The notes under the pieces: model-generated
What the model was told of the DNA's origin: nothing
Database searches by the model: none
The model's input: only the letters and a program-made list of their open reading frames with translations
Shown here: in pieces, positions 8,195 to 16,073 of the stretch
Layout of the letters: each line of letters opens with the position of its first letter
Position numbering within the stretch: the stretch's first letter is position 1
Assembly: GCF_050262165.1 (NCBI RefSeq)
Contig: NZ_CP189844.1
Strand: one strand, 5' to 3'
Length of the DNA stretch: 64,000 nucleotides
Origin: Parvimonas sp015257355
Lineage (GTDB): Bacteria; Bacillota; Clostridia; Tissierellales; Peptoniphilaceae
Translations under genes and position numbers: made by a program

Positions 8195-8893
8195 ATGAAA
8201 AAGATAAAATTTCATAGTATCTATTATAGATTTATATTATTTATACTTACTTTTGCCATTCTCGTTATAAATATGATTATAGCTGATAAAAATGCAATAA
8301 TACAATTCAATAATTTTAATATAAAATTATTGAAATTAAATTATATTTTCATCGGAATTTTTATTGCTGTTACAATAATTTTCTCTTTTGTTGGTTGGAA
8401 ATTTTATGTTTGTAAAGAAGGAATATACCTAAGAAAACTAGATTTACTCGTTCCTTGGGAAGATGTTGATGCTGTAAGCCATGTTTGGATTAATGAATGG
8501 AGTATAAGACCTCATGGGAGACAATATTTGTATAATAGAAAATCTTTAGTAATTTACAGAAAAGACTATAAGCCTATTTGCATTTATAATATTTCTATAT
8601 TAGCTTTATATACGATAAAAATTTTAAAACCTAGCATTAAAACCAATATTATTGTTGCTACATTGGCTACTATTTTTAATATGGCAGTTAATTTTGGAAT
8701 ACTTTACAGTGTTTACTCAAGGAAATTAGAATTTATAAAAATAGAGATATTTCTTAGCTATATTGTTGTATATATTATAAAGATGACATTAGTACCATTA
8801 GTAATGGTCAAATATGAAAATATAAAACACGGGAAATACTTATTTCACGATAATGCATATAACAAAAATTCCTCAAAAGTAATTCAATTGTAA
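8195..8893 (+). CDS. Multi-pass membrane protein, tandem paralogue 1
   Basis: Protein of 232 residues starting MKKIKFHSIYYRFILFI, with about four predicted membrane segments (12-30, 45-70, 148-175, 185-210). A soluble stretch (about 70-135) contains FYVCKEGIYLRKLDLLVP and VSHVW. The next gene is a clear paralogue sharing the N-terminus and this stretch. A GGAGA site lies before the ATG, and 17 bp separate it from the preceding gene. Not recognised; the charged PH-like strand pattern suggests a membrane sensor or scaffold, but that is speculation. Confidence 0.6.
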   Translation: MKKIKFHSIYYRFILFILTFAILVINMIIADKNAIIQFNNFNIKLLKLNYIFIGIFIAVTIIFSFVGWKFYVCKEGIYLRKLDLLVPWEDVDAVSHVWINEWSIRPHGRQYLYNRKSLVIYRKDYKPICIYNISILALYTIKILKPSIKTNIIVATLATIFNMAVNFGILYSVYSRKLEFIKIEIFLSYIVVYIIKMTLVPLVMVKYENIKHGKYLFHDNAYNKNSSKVIQL

Positions 8894-8908
8894 GTAATAA
8901 GGAGAGTT

Positions 8909-9595
8909 ATGAAAAAGATAAAATTTCATAGTATTTATTATAGATTTATTTTGTTTATTTTTGCTATTTTTTTAACTAGTATAAACTCAATAGATAGAGT
9001 TAATAAAGTTACATTTGATTTTAAATGGTTAAAGGTAGAATATTTAAATATTTGTTTTTTCGTTATTTCAATTATTCTTATATGGTATTTTGAATTTTTT
9101 ACTTGGAAATTATATATTTGTAAGGAAGGAATATATCTTAAAAAAATAGATTTATTTGTTCCATTTGAAGAAATAAATTCTGTGAGTCACGTTTGGTTTA
9201 GTTCATTAGGAAGTGTTAAAGACCGTTCAAGTTATAGTAGAAAATCATTGGTGATTTACAGAAAAAATGACAAGCCCATTGTCGTTTACAATATTTCTTT
9301 ATTAGCATTATATTTTATAAAAAAATACAATTCAAAAGTTAAAATAAATATTATGTCTGCAACATTAGCAACACTATTTAATGTATTAGTTAATACATGG
9401 TTTCTTTATAGAACATTTACAGATTTTAATGGTATGATTAATTATACAGAATTATTTATCTATATCATTATATTTATAATAAAGTCATTAATACCATTTA
9501 TAATGATTAGAATTCAAAATAAAATACATGGAGATTACCTAGAACATGATGTACCATGGTATGGTTGGGGAAATGACAAGGTTATTAAATTGTAG
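8909..9595 (+). CDS. Multi-pass membrane protein, tandem paralogue 2
   Basis: Protein of 228 residues, a tandem duplicate of the upstream gene: same MKKIKFHSIYYRFILFI start, same YICKEGIYLKKIDLFVP and VSHVWF motifs, and same membrane topology, with the middle diverged. Its ATG follows the previous stop by 15 bp with GGAGAG. No convincing terminator follows; the stop is abutted by a reverse-oriented repeat A. Function unknown. Confidence 0.6.
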   Translation: MKKIKFHSIYYRFILFIFAIFLTSINSIDRVNKVTFDFKWLKVEYLNICFFVISIILIWYFEFFTWKLYICKEGIYLKKIDLFVPFEEINSVSHVWFSSLGSVKDRSSYSRKSLVIYRKNDKPIVVYNISLLALYFIKKYNSKVKINIMSATLATLFNVLVNTWFLYRTFTDFNGMINYTELFIYIIIFIIKSLIPFIMIRIQNKIHGDYLEHDVPWYGWGNDKVIKL

Positions 9596-9600
9596 TTAAG

Positions 9601-9665
9601 AAACACACCCTTCCACGATGTTTCGCATCGTGTGGGTACCCGGGAACCTTGTTGTTTCACAATAA
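9601..9665 (-). repeat. Repeat A, minus orientation
   Basis: Reads on the minus strand as ATTGTGAAACAACAAGG, then TTCCCGGGTACCCAC, then the GATGCGAAACATCGTGG hairpin. It begins 5 bp after the stop codon of the preceding gene and directly adjoins the linker shared with the 59.4-59.6 kb copy. Confidence 0.85.
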
Positions 9666-9790
9666 AAACAAAAATATAAAAAAGCAAAGACAAAAATTAT
9701 ACTTTATCTTTGCTCTAAATGTATCGAAGATACATATAGAAATTATTTTTTTTATTTCTTTCAGAAATACTATTGCTTACCAGCAATAGT
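9601..9790 (-). repeat. Long composite repeat, inverted copy of 59390-59595
   Basis: From the repeat A boundary through AAAGCAAAGACAAAAATTAT and ACTTTATCTTTGCTCT to the ATGTATC..GATACAT palindrome and TTTCTTTCAGAAATA, this segment matches the reverse complement of 59390-59595 almost base for base. The two copies are inverted and about 50 kb apart. Confidence 0.85.
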
Positions 9791-10142
9791 TGAGATTTCC
9801 AGAGTAATTGTATCTAAAGATACAATTATCCCGTCAGACCTACTTTTGTTTACAAGTAAACAAAGTTAGGGCTAGATTCATTTCGCTAACGCTTCAGTCG
9901 AAATGACGTGTTAGGAGTATTTCTTTACAAATAACTTTGACGTGCATTATTTTGTTTTATATATTTTTTATCACCTTTTTTAAAATTATTTTCGAAGTTT
10001 ATTTGCTTTTAACGTATATCACTTAAATAAAGGTACTTCCTTTATACGTCATCTCGACTGTAACGAAGCAAAGCTGAGTGTAATGGAGAGATCTCATACT
10101 TATTCTTGTTTACAAGAATAAGTAAATGTATCGTAGATACAT
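9719..10142. repeat. Repeat B, full-length inverted-repeat element (424 bp)
   Basis: Bounded by the 17-bp palindromes ATGTATCGAAGATACAT (9719-9735) and ATGTATCGTAGATACAT (10126-10142). Inside each end is a small variable hairpin (TATTGCTTACCAGCAATAG; TTATTCTTG..CAAGAATAA), then a GAGAT stretch, then a TCGAAATGACGTGTT or ACGTCATCTCGACTG block in mirror orientation. The centre is AT-rich with no open frame. This resembles a MITE or other non-autonomous palindromic element. Confidence 0.75.
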
Positions 10143-10155
10143 CCAGACTAATGAC

Positions 10156-10190
10156 AAAGGTGTCGATGAGCAATTATTGGCACTTTTTTT
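10156..10190 (+). terminator. Terminator-like hairpin of repeat C
   Basis: AAAGGTGTCGATGA folds back on TCATTGGCACTTT-type sequence (here with ATTATTGG) and is followed by seven Ts. The same hairpin with its flanks (through GTGGAGAAAAA) recurs at 29236-29269 behind pepF, so it is also a dispersed repeat. Confidence 0.6.
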
Positions 10191-10229
10191 GTGGAGAAAA
10201 AGAGAATAAGTTGTATAAGAATTAGACTA

Positions 10230-10283
10230 TTCCACGATGCTTCGCATCGCGTGGGTTTCCGGTAACCTTGTTGTTTCACAATA
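10230..10283 (-). repeat. Repeat A, minus orientation, slightly shortened
   Basis: Minus-strand copy with ATTGTGAAACAACAAGG, GGAAACCCACGCG and the GATGCGAAGCATCGTGG hairpin. It lacks the GGGTGGGGTTC arm. It directly follows the T-tract side of the minus-strand terminator of the flavin oxidoreductase gene. Confidence 0.8.
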
Positions 10284-10316
10284 TAAAAAAGTAGCTTATA
10301 AATATAAGCTACTTTT
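10284..10316 (-). terminator. Terminator of the flavin oxidoreductase gene
   Basis: AAAAGTAGCTTATA and TATAAGCTACTTTT make a 14-bp stem; on the minus strand it runs into Ts. Confidence 0.85.
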
Positions 10317-10330
10317 AGTTTTTTATTTTC

Positions 10331-11350
10331 TTAAAATTTAATTACAGAATATGAGTATAGAGGATATTCTATTTGATTTTCTTCGTTAAAATATGCTCCA
10401 GCACCATAAACCCAGTTTGGATTTTTAAGTAATGTTCTTCCTTGGTAAATCATATCACAGGCATCACTTTGAAGTAAATATTCACATAATCCATAGTCTT
10501 CTAAAAGTCCAACTGCAGATACTACTAGCCCAGCTTTTTTAATTTCTCTACTTAATTCAGCTTGATATCCTGGATAAACTAACGGACTTTTTGGAACAAC
10601 TCCACCACTTGAAATACTGTTGAAAACAACTCCATCTTCTTTAGCAAATTTTAGAATATTAATTATATCTTCTAAAGAGCTTCCGTTTTCATCATATTCG
10701 TTTGCAGAAACTCTAATATGAACATCAATATCTATATTTTTAATTTCTTTTAAGATATCTCCAAGAAATTTATATCTTTTTTCTAAACTACCACCATATT
10801 CATCAGTTCTTTGATTTGATAGGGGAGATAGGAATTGATTGATTAAATATCCATGTGCTCCGTGGATTTCTACAAAATCAAAACCAGCTTCTTTTGCAAG
10901 TTTTACAGAATTTACATAATCTTTTTGTAAAGATATAATTTCATCTTTACTTAATTCTCTTGGAGCTTTTTCATCTGCAAAGGGAATTGCGCTTGGAGCA
11001 ATGATATCATCATAAGATGAATCAGCTTTTCTTCCAGCATGGCTTAATTGAATACCAATCTTACAGTTATAGTTATGAACTCTATCTACAAGTTCTTTAA
11101 ATGCTTTCATTTGTATTTCGTTATATAGACCTAAATCGGTTTTTCTTATTCCACCTTTGGAATTAACCATTGTAGCCTCAATAATAATCCCAGAAACACC
11201 ACCTAAGGCTCTTGCTACATAGTGATCAAAATGCTCTTTAGTTAAAACTCCATCAACTGTTTTTGAATGGAACATGCACATTGGAGCCATAACCACTCTA
11301 TTTTTAAATGTATGTCTACCTATTTGAATAGGACTTAAAAGTTTACTCAT
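10331..11350 (-). CDS. Old Yellow Enzyme family NAD(P)H:flavin oxidoreductase (YqjM/NamA-like)
   Basis: FMN-dependent enoate reductase-type TIM barrel of 339 residues, close to the usual YqjM length. The N-terminal block PMCMFHS contains C25, which tunes FMN in YqjM, but the tyrosine two residues later in YqjM is F27 here. EIHGAHGYLINQF carries the paired active-site histidines, and SPLSNQRTDEYGGSLEKR is the family signature. The start has AGGAGG. Single-gene unit with its own terminator. The physiological substrate is unknown; YqjM homologues reduce alpha,beta-unsaturated carbonyls and nitro compounds. Confidence 0.88.
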   Translation of the reverse strand: MSKLLSPIQIGRHTFKNRVVMAPMCMFHSKTVDGVLTKEHFDHYVARALGGVSGIIIEATMVNSKGGIRKTDLGLYNEIQMKAFKELVDRVHNYNCKIGIQLSHAGRKADSSYDDIIAPSAIPFADEKAPRELSKDEIISLQKDYVNSVKLAKEAGFDFVEIHGAHGYLINQFLSPLSNQRTDEYGGSLEKRYKFLGDILKEIKNIDIDVHIRVSANEYDENGSSLEDIINILKFAKEDGVVFNSISSGGVVPKSPLVYPGYQAELSREIKKAGLVVSAVGLLEDYGLCEYLLQSDACDMIYQGRTLLKNPNWVYGAGAYFNEENQIEYPLYSYSVIKF

Positions 11351-11432
11351 AAAAACCTCCTAATTTTTTTTGCTATTATCTTATACCCTTAATATGATTT
11401 ATTTAATTAAAGATAAAAAAATATTTTAAGCA

Positions 11433-11466
11433 ATAAAAAAAGCTGTTACTTTCATAACAGCTTTTT
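11433..11466 (-). terminator. Terminator of the gcv operon
   Basis: AAAAAGCTGTTA and TAACAGCTTTTT pair around a 6-nt loop; the minus strand continues into Ts. Confidence 0.85.
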
Positions 11467-11476
11467 AAAATCTATA

Positions 11477-12925
11477 CTATTTTGTATATTTTAAGATTAA
11501 TTCTTTAGCAGCTAATGTTTCATCAGGACGTTTAATTTCTGTGTCGTGTGGTGCTGAATGAACAATTTCAGGATTTTTTTCAGCTTCTTTTGCAATCCTA
11601 ATCATAGCTTCTGCAAATCCGTCAAGAGTTTCTTTTGATTCACTTTCAGTTGGTTCAATCATTAACGCTTCATCAACGATTAATGGGAAGTATACAGTAG
11701 GTGGGTGATATCCCATATCCATCAATCTCTTAGCAACGTCAAGAGTTACTAATCCATTAGGATTCTTTAATCCTGCAAGTACAAATTCATGTTTGAATTT
11801 AACATTTTCAGGAAGATTGTAGTAATCTTTTAATTTACTTGCTAAGTAATTAGAGTTTAATACTGCATAATCACTTGATTTCTTAAGTCCGTCAGCTCCT
11901 AAAGCTAAAATGTAAGCATAAGCTCTTACTAATACACCAAAGTGTCCGTAGAAGTCTTTCATCTTACCGATTGTCTTAGGAACGTCATAAGAGAAGTTAT
12001 ATTTTTCTCCATTCTTAACTACGATAGGAACTGGTAAGAATTCTTTTAAGAAATCTTTACAACCAACATATCCTGCACCAGGACCTCCACCACCGTGAGG
12101 AGTAGAGAATGTTTTATGAAGATTGTAGTGGATTGCGTCAAATCCCATATCTCCAGGTCTAACATGTCCTAAAATTGCATTTGCATTAGCTCCATCATAA
12201 TATACTAAACCGCCAGCTTCGTGAACGATTTTTGTAATTTCTTGAATTTCTTTTTCAAATAAACCTAAAGTGTTAGGGTTTGTAAGCATAAGACCTGCAG
12301 TATCATCACCAACAGCTGCTTTTAATGCTTCAATATCAACTAAACCATTTGCATTAGATTTAATTTCAATAATTTTGTAACCTGCCATTGTTGCAGTTGC
12401 AGGGTTAGTTCCGTGAGCTGAGTCAGGAACGATAATTTTATCTCTTTTTAAATCATTGTTATTTTCATGATATGCTTTAAATAGCATAATTCCTGTGATT
12501 TCACCATGAGCTCCAGCTGCAGGTTGTAATGTACAAGCATCCATACCTGAAGTTTCATTTAAAGCTTCACCAAGTTCATAAATTAATTGTAAAGCACCTT
12601 GAGCTCCACATTCAGGAACATTTGGATGAAGTGATGCAAACCCTGGAAGAGCACACATAGCTTCATTAATCTTTGGATTGTATTTCATTGTACAAGATCC
12701 TAATGGATAGAATCCAGTATCAACACCAAAGTTTTTATTTGAAAGATTTACAAAGTGTCTAGCAACTTCTGGTTCAGAAACTTCTGGTAAATCAATTTCG
12801 CCTTCGTTTAAAAGATTAGCAGGAATTAGCTCTTTAATACATACATTATCAACATCTAATTCTGGTAATTTATGACCAATCTTACCAGGTTTTGATAATT
12901 CAAATATTATTTTATCGTATTTCAT
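11477..12925 (-). CDS. gcvPB: Glycine dehydrogenase (decarboxylating) subunit 2
   Basis: PLP-binding half of the split P-protein, 482 residues from the internal ATG at 12925. That start is chosen because GGAGGAAGC lies just upstream and the ATG follows the gcvPA stop by 1 nt; an in-frame extension upstream lies inside gcvPA. The PLP lysine is K271 in NLHKTFSTPHGGGGPG, and PLGSCTMKYNPK and GANANAILG are further family blocks. With GcvPA it decarboxylates glycine and transfers aminomethyl to lipoylated GcvH. It is the last gene of gcvT-gcvPA-gcvPB. Confidence 0.95.
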   Translation of the reverse strand: MKYDKIIFELSKPGKIGHKLPELDVDNVCIKELIPANLLNEGEIDLPEVSEPEVARHFVNLSNKNFGVDTGFYPLGSCTMKYNPKINEAMCALPGFASLHPNVPECGAQGALQLIYELGEALNETSGMDACTLQPAAGAHGEITGIMLFKAYHENNNDLKRDKIIVPDSAHGTNPATATMAGYKIIEIKSNANGLVDIEALKAAVGDDTAGLMLTNPNTLGLFEKEIQEITKIVHEAGGLVYYDGANANAILGHVRPGDMGFDAIHYNLHKTFSTPHGGGGPGAGYVGCKDFLKEFLPVPIVVKNGEKYNFSYDVPKTIGKMKDFYGHFGVLVRAYAYILALGADGLKKSSDYAVLNSNYLASKLKDYYNLPENVKFKHEFVLAGLKNPNGLVTLDVAKRLMDMGYHPPTVYFPLIVDEALMIEPTESESKETLDGFAEAMIRIAKEAEKNPEIVHSAPHDTEIKRPDETLAAKELILKYTK

Positions 12926-12926
12926 A

Positions 12927-14270
12927 TTATGCTTCCTCCAATACCTTACATAGTTTATCAATTTCTTCCTTAGTACGTTTTTCAGTAACTGCAAACATAA
13001 TAACATTTTCTAATTCAGGATAGTACTTTCCAAGATCGAAACCACCAATAATTCCGTTTTCAAATAATTTCTTATTTAATTCACAAACTGGTTTTTTAGC
13101 CTTTAATGCAAATTCTTTGTAGAATGGAGCATCAAATACTTTTTCGAACTTACCTGTTGCTAAAAGTTTATTGTATAAATAATGAGATTTCTTTATACAT
13201 TGTTTTGAAAGTTCTTTAAGTCCTTCTTTACCAAGAAGTTCCATATAGATTGTTGCAGTCAAAACGTTAATACCTTGGTTAGAACAGATATTTGAAGTAG
13301 CTTTATCTCTCTTAATATGTTGTTCTCTGGCTGATAATGTAAGAACCCAACATCTCTTTCCATCTCTATCAAGAGTTTGTCCAACGATTCTTCCTGGAAT
13401 CTTTCTTAAGAATTCTTTGTTTACAGCCATAAATCCTAAGTATGGTCCACCAAATGAAACAGAAATACCTAGAGGTTGAGCTTCACCAACAACTACATCA
13501 ACATTACATTCAGATGGTTTCTTTAAAGCTCCTAAAGATGATGGATCAACAGAAACTACTGAGTAACATTTTTTAATGCTATGAGCTATTTCAGAAATCT
13601 TAGTTACATCTTCGATATTACCAAAGAAGTTAGGATTTTGAACTAATACAGCACCAACTTCGTCATTTAATTTAGCTTGTAAATCTTCAACACAAGTTAC
13701 ACCATTGCAAGTTTTAACAACTTCCATTTCTAAATTTTGTGCATGAAGATAAGTTTTTAAAACTTCTCTTGACCATGGAGCGATAGCTTCAGAAACTAAA
13801 ACTTTTTTCTTTTTAGCGTTATGAACAGTCATAATTGCTGCTTCTGCTAAACCAGTTCCTTGATCATAAAGTGAAGCATTCGCATAATCCATTCCAGTTA
13901 AGTTTGAAATCATTGTTTGGAATTCAAATATATATTGTAAAGTACCTTGACTGATTTCTGGTTGGTATGGAGTGTAAGAAGTTAAAAATTCACTTCTACT
14001 AAGAATTGTTGGGATAACAGCAGGAATATAATGATCATAAGCGCCAGCCCCTAAGAAAGTAGGGTATTCGCTTGATGAAGCATTCTTGCTTGCTAATTTA
14101 GTTAGATAGTTATATACTTCCAACTCACTTTTTGCTTTTGGTATATTTAATTCTCTTTTTAATTTTACTTCTTCAGGAATATCTGAGAATAAATCTTCAA
14201 TAGAATTAATACCAAGGCTATCTAACATATCTTTAACATCTTGTTCTGTTAGAGAAATATAAGGATACAT
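12927..14270 (-). CDS. gcvPA: Glycine dehydrogenase (decarboxylating) subunit 1
   Basis: N-terminal half of the split P-protein, 447 residues, normal length. Characteristic blocks include FLGAGAYDHYIPAVI, YTPYQPEISQGTLQ and SLYDQGTGLAEA in the first 150 residues, and SFGGPYLGFMA later. It pairs with GcvPB as an alpha2beta2 enzyme. Its stop is 1 nt from the gcvPB start and the gcvPB ribosome site lies inside its last codons, so the two are translationally coupled. A split P-protein is usual in Firmicutes. Confidence 0.95.
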   Translation of the reverse strand: MYPYISLTEQDVKDMLDSLGINSIEDLFSDIPEEVKLKRELNIPKAKSELEVYNYLTKLASKNASSSEYPTFLGAGAYDHYIPAVIPTILSRSEFLTSYTPYQPEISQGTLQYIFEFQTMISNLTGMDYANASLYDQGTGLAEAAIMTVHNAKKKKVLVSEAIAPWSREVLKTYLHAQNLEMEVVKTCNGVTCVEDLQAKLNDEVGAVLVQNPNFFGNIEDVTKISEIAHSIKKCYSVVSVDPSSLGALKKPSECNVDVVVGEAQPLGISVSFGGPYLGFMAVNKEFLRKIPGRIVGQTLDRDGKRCWVLTLSAREQHIKRDKATSNICSNQGINVLTATIYMELLGKEGLKELSKQCIKKSHYLYNKLLATGKFEKVFDAPFYKEFALKAKKPVCELNKKLFENGIIGGFDLGKYYPELENVIMFAVTEKRTKEEIDKLCKVLEEA

Positions 14271-14296
14271 ATAGAATTTACCTCCTAGTAATTTAA

Positions 14297-15400
14297 TTAT
14301 TTTTTAAGAAATTTCTTGCTTATTAATACAGCAGGAACTCTTTTGTTTCTAAGTTCAACTTCAACTTCGTTATCAACTTCAGCTTGATCAGCATCAACTA
14401 TAACATTAGCAATAGTTTTGTTAAGAGTTGGAGACAAGTAACCAGTAGTTACAAATCCGATTTCTTTATCGCCTTTGAATACTTTTGTGCCATGTCTAGC
14501 AATTCCTTTGCCCTTTAATTCAAGTCCGATTAATTTTCTTGGAAGTCCAGCTTCTTTAATTTTTGCTAAAACTTCTTTACCAATGAAATCAGCTTCTTGT
14601 TTTAATTTTACGAAATATCCAAGACCAGCTTCAAGAGGTGTAATAACGTCATCCATTTCGTTTCCGTATAGTGGAAGACCTGCTTCGAATCTTAATGTAT
14701 CTCTACATCCTAAACCACAAGGCTTAACTCCGTCTTCTTTACCAACCTTTAAGATTTCATCCCATAGTTTACACATGTCTTCGCCGTTTCCGTAAATTTC
14801 GAATCCATCTTCACCAGTGTAACCAGTACGTGAAACTAAGAATTTTCCGCAATCTCCAAGTTCAACATTTTCTTTGAAAGTGAAGAATTTTATTTCATTT
14901 GCTAAATCAACATTTTTAGCTAATTTTTGTAATACTTTTTCAGCTTTTGGGCCTTGTAATGCAATTTGTGCAGTTTCTGATGAAATGTTTTTGATTTCAA
15001 CATCATAGTTTCCTTTTTGTTTTAAGAACCAATCAAAGTCTTTATCAGTATTAGCAGCGTTAACTACTATATACATATCGTCTTGACCTTTTCTGTAAAC
15101 TAATAAATCATCAACAACTCCACCGTTTTCATTACATAATAAAGAGTATATAACTTGTCCGTCACCAATTGTTGTTAAATCATTTGTGATTAAATGATTT
15201 ACATAGTCAAAAGCATCTTTGCCTTTAACAGTAATTTCTCCCATATGTGAAACGTCAAATAAACCAGCGTTATTTCTTACAGCATAGTGTTCAGGAGCAA
15301 GTCCTTCGTATTTAACAGGTAATAACCAACCAGCGTAATCAACGATTTCTCCTCCATATGAAACGTGTTTTTCGTATAATGGTGTTTTTTGTGCAGCCAT
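14297..15400 (-). CDS. gcvT: Aminomethyltransferase (glycine cleavage T-protein)
   Basis: GcvT moves the methylene group from aminomethyl-lipoyl-GcvH to tetrahydrofolate, releasing ammonia. The full-length 367-residue protein has GLFDVSHMGEITVKG near residue 45, an aspartate-containing NAANTDKDFDWF block, SRTGYTGEDGFEIYG and the C-terminal barrel. A strong AAGGAGGAATTAG site supports the start. First gene of gcvT-gcvPA-gcvPB; gcvH is not present in the operon or elsewhere in the window. The leader is about 60 nt and shows no glycine-riboswitch motif, so control is probably transcriptional. Confidence 0.95.
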   Translation of the reverse strand: MAAQKTPLYEKHVSYGGEIVDYAGWLLPVKYEGLAPEHYAVRNNAGLFDVSHMGEITVKGKDAFDYVNHLITNDLTTIGDGQVIYSLLCNENGGVVDDLLVYRKGQDDMYIVVNAANTDKDFDWFLKQKGNYDVEIKNISSETAQIALQGPKAEKVLQKLAKNVDLANEIKFFTFKENVELGDCGKFLVSRTGYTGEDGFEIYGNGEDMCKLWDEILKVGKEDGVKPCGLGCRDTLRFEAGLPLYGNEMDDVITPLEAGLGYFVKLKQEADFIGKEVLAKIKEAGLPRKLIGLELKGKGIARHGTKVFKGDKEIGFVTTGYLSPTLNKTIANVIVDADQAEVDNEVEVELRNKRVPAVLISKKFLKK

Positions 15401-15470
15401 ATCTAATTCCTCCTTAAATTAAATAGAAATTAATTACCTTTCAATAAGATAACCCATTTTCCTTAATGTT

Positions 15471-15499
15471 ATTATAGTATAAAAAAATAAAAAATACAA
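15471..15499 (-). promoter_or_regulatory. Promoter of gcvT-gcvPA-gcvPB
   Basis: On the minus strand: TTGTAT, 17 bp, TATAAT, giving a leader of roughly 60 nt. Confidence 0.65.
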
Positions 15500-16035
15500 T
15501 AGTGTTTTTACAAAATCGCAAAAAGTCATTTATTAAGCTAAAACTATTATTAATAAAATTAACAAAAAAGAGCTATAAAAAAATAAAAACGTTTTTATTT
15601 TAACTTATAGATGAGTAATATATAGAAAATATACCCTAAAAAATTTGAAAATATATAAAAATTAAAAAACTTTTTTAATTTATTTTTTATATATTTTAAT
15701 TAGATATAGTAAAATGATAATGTAAACTATAAGAATTGTACGAGATATAAAATTTACTAATTTTTTAAAAAGTTTTTAAAAAAATTACAAAAAATATTAA
15801 ATTTTTTATAAAAATTTTTTAATTATACGAAAAATGTGTTACAAAAGTGAAAATATTCAAAAAATAGTGACTATTTGTCAACCAGATTATGAGTTATATT
15901 TTTAATGGAATAAATCAAATTATTAATAAAATTGATTATCTAAAAAGATACGAAAAAAATAAAAACGTTGGTCAAATTGGAAAAAATTTTTTTATATAAG
16001 AATTTTTAGGGTATAAAATCAATATCGGAAAAAAT

Positions 16036-16045
16036 GTGATATAAT
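16036..16045 (+). promoter_or_regulatory. Extended -10 promoter of the ATP-NAD-kinase-like gene
   Basis: TGTGATATAAT (TGN-TATAAT) 28 bp before the ATG; no good -35. The TTTTTAGGGTATA inverted-repeat copy ends 20 bp upstream. Confidence 0.5.
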
Positions 16046-16073
16046 TAGATATATAGATTAATAGGAGGTTATT

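Larger units (their letters stand above)
15401..16073. other. Extremely AT-rich divergent intergenic region with palindromes
   Basis: Besides the two promoters listed separately, the region holds a perfect 20-bp palindrome with a central CG (AAATAAAAACGTTTTTATTT, 15582-15601). It also has a partial copy of that sequence at about 15955-15966, and an inverted pair TATACCCTAAAAAATT (15630-15645) / AATTTTTAGGGTATA (16001-16015) about 370 bp apart. No open frame is credible. It may be a regulatory region shared by gcvT and the divergent gene. Confidence 0.5.

Noticed and set aside
12926..13006. 27-residue N-terminal extension of GcvPB
   Set aside because: It lies within gcvPA in another frame; the ATG at 12925 has a clear ribosome site and the standard N-terminus.
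15401..15470. Glycine riboswitch in the gcvT leader
   Set aside because: The leader is only about 60 nt and lacks the tandem aptamer core; nothing resembling it was seen.
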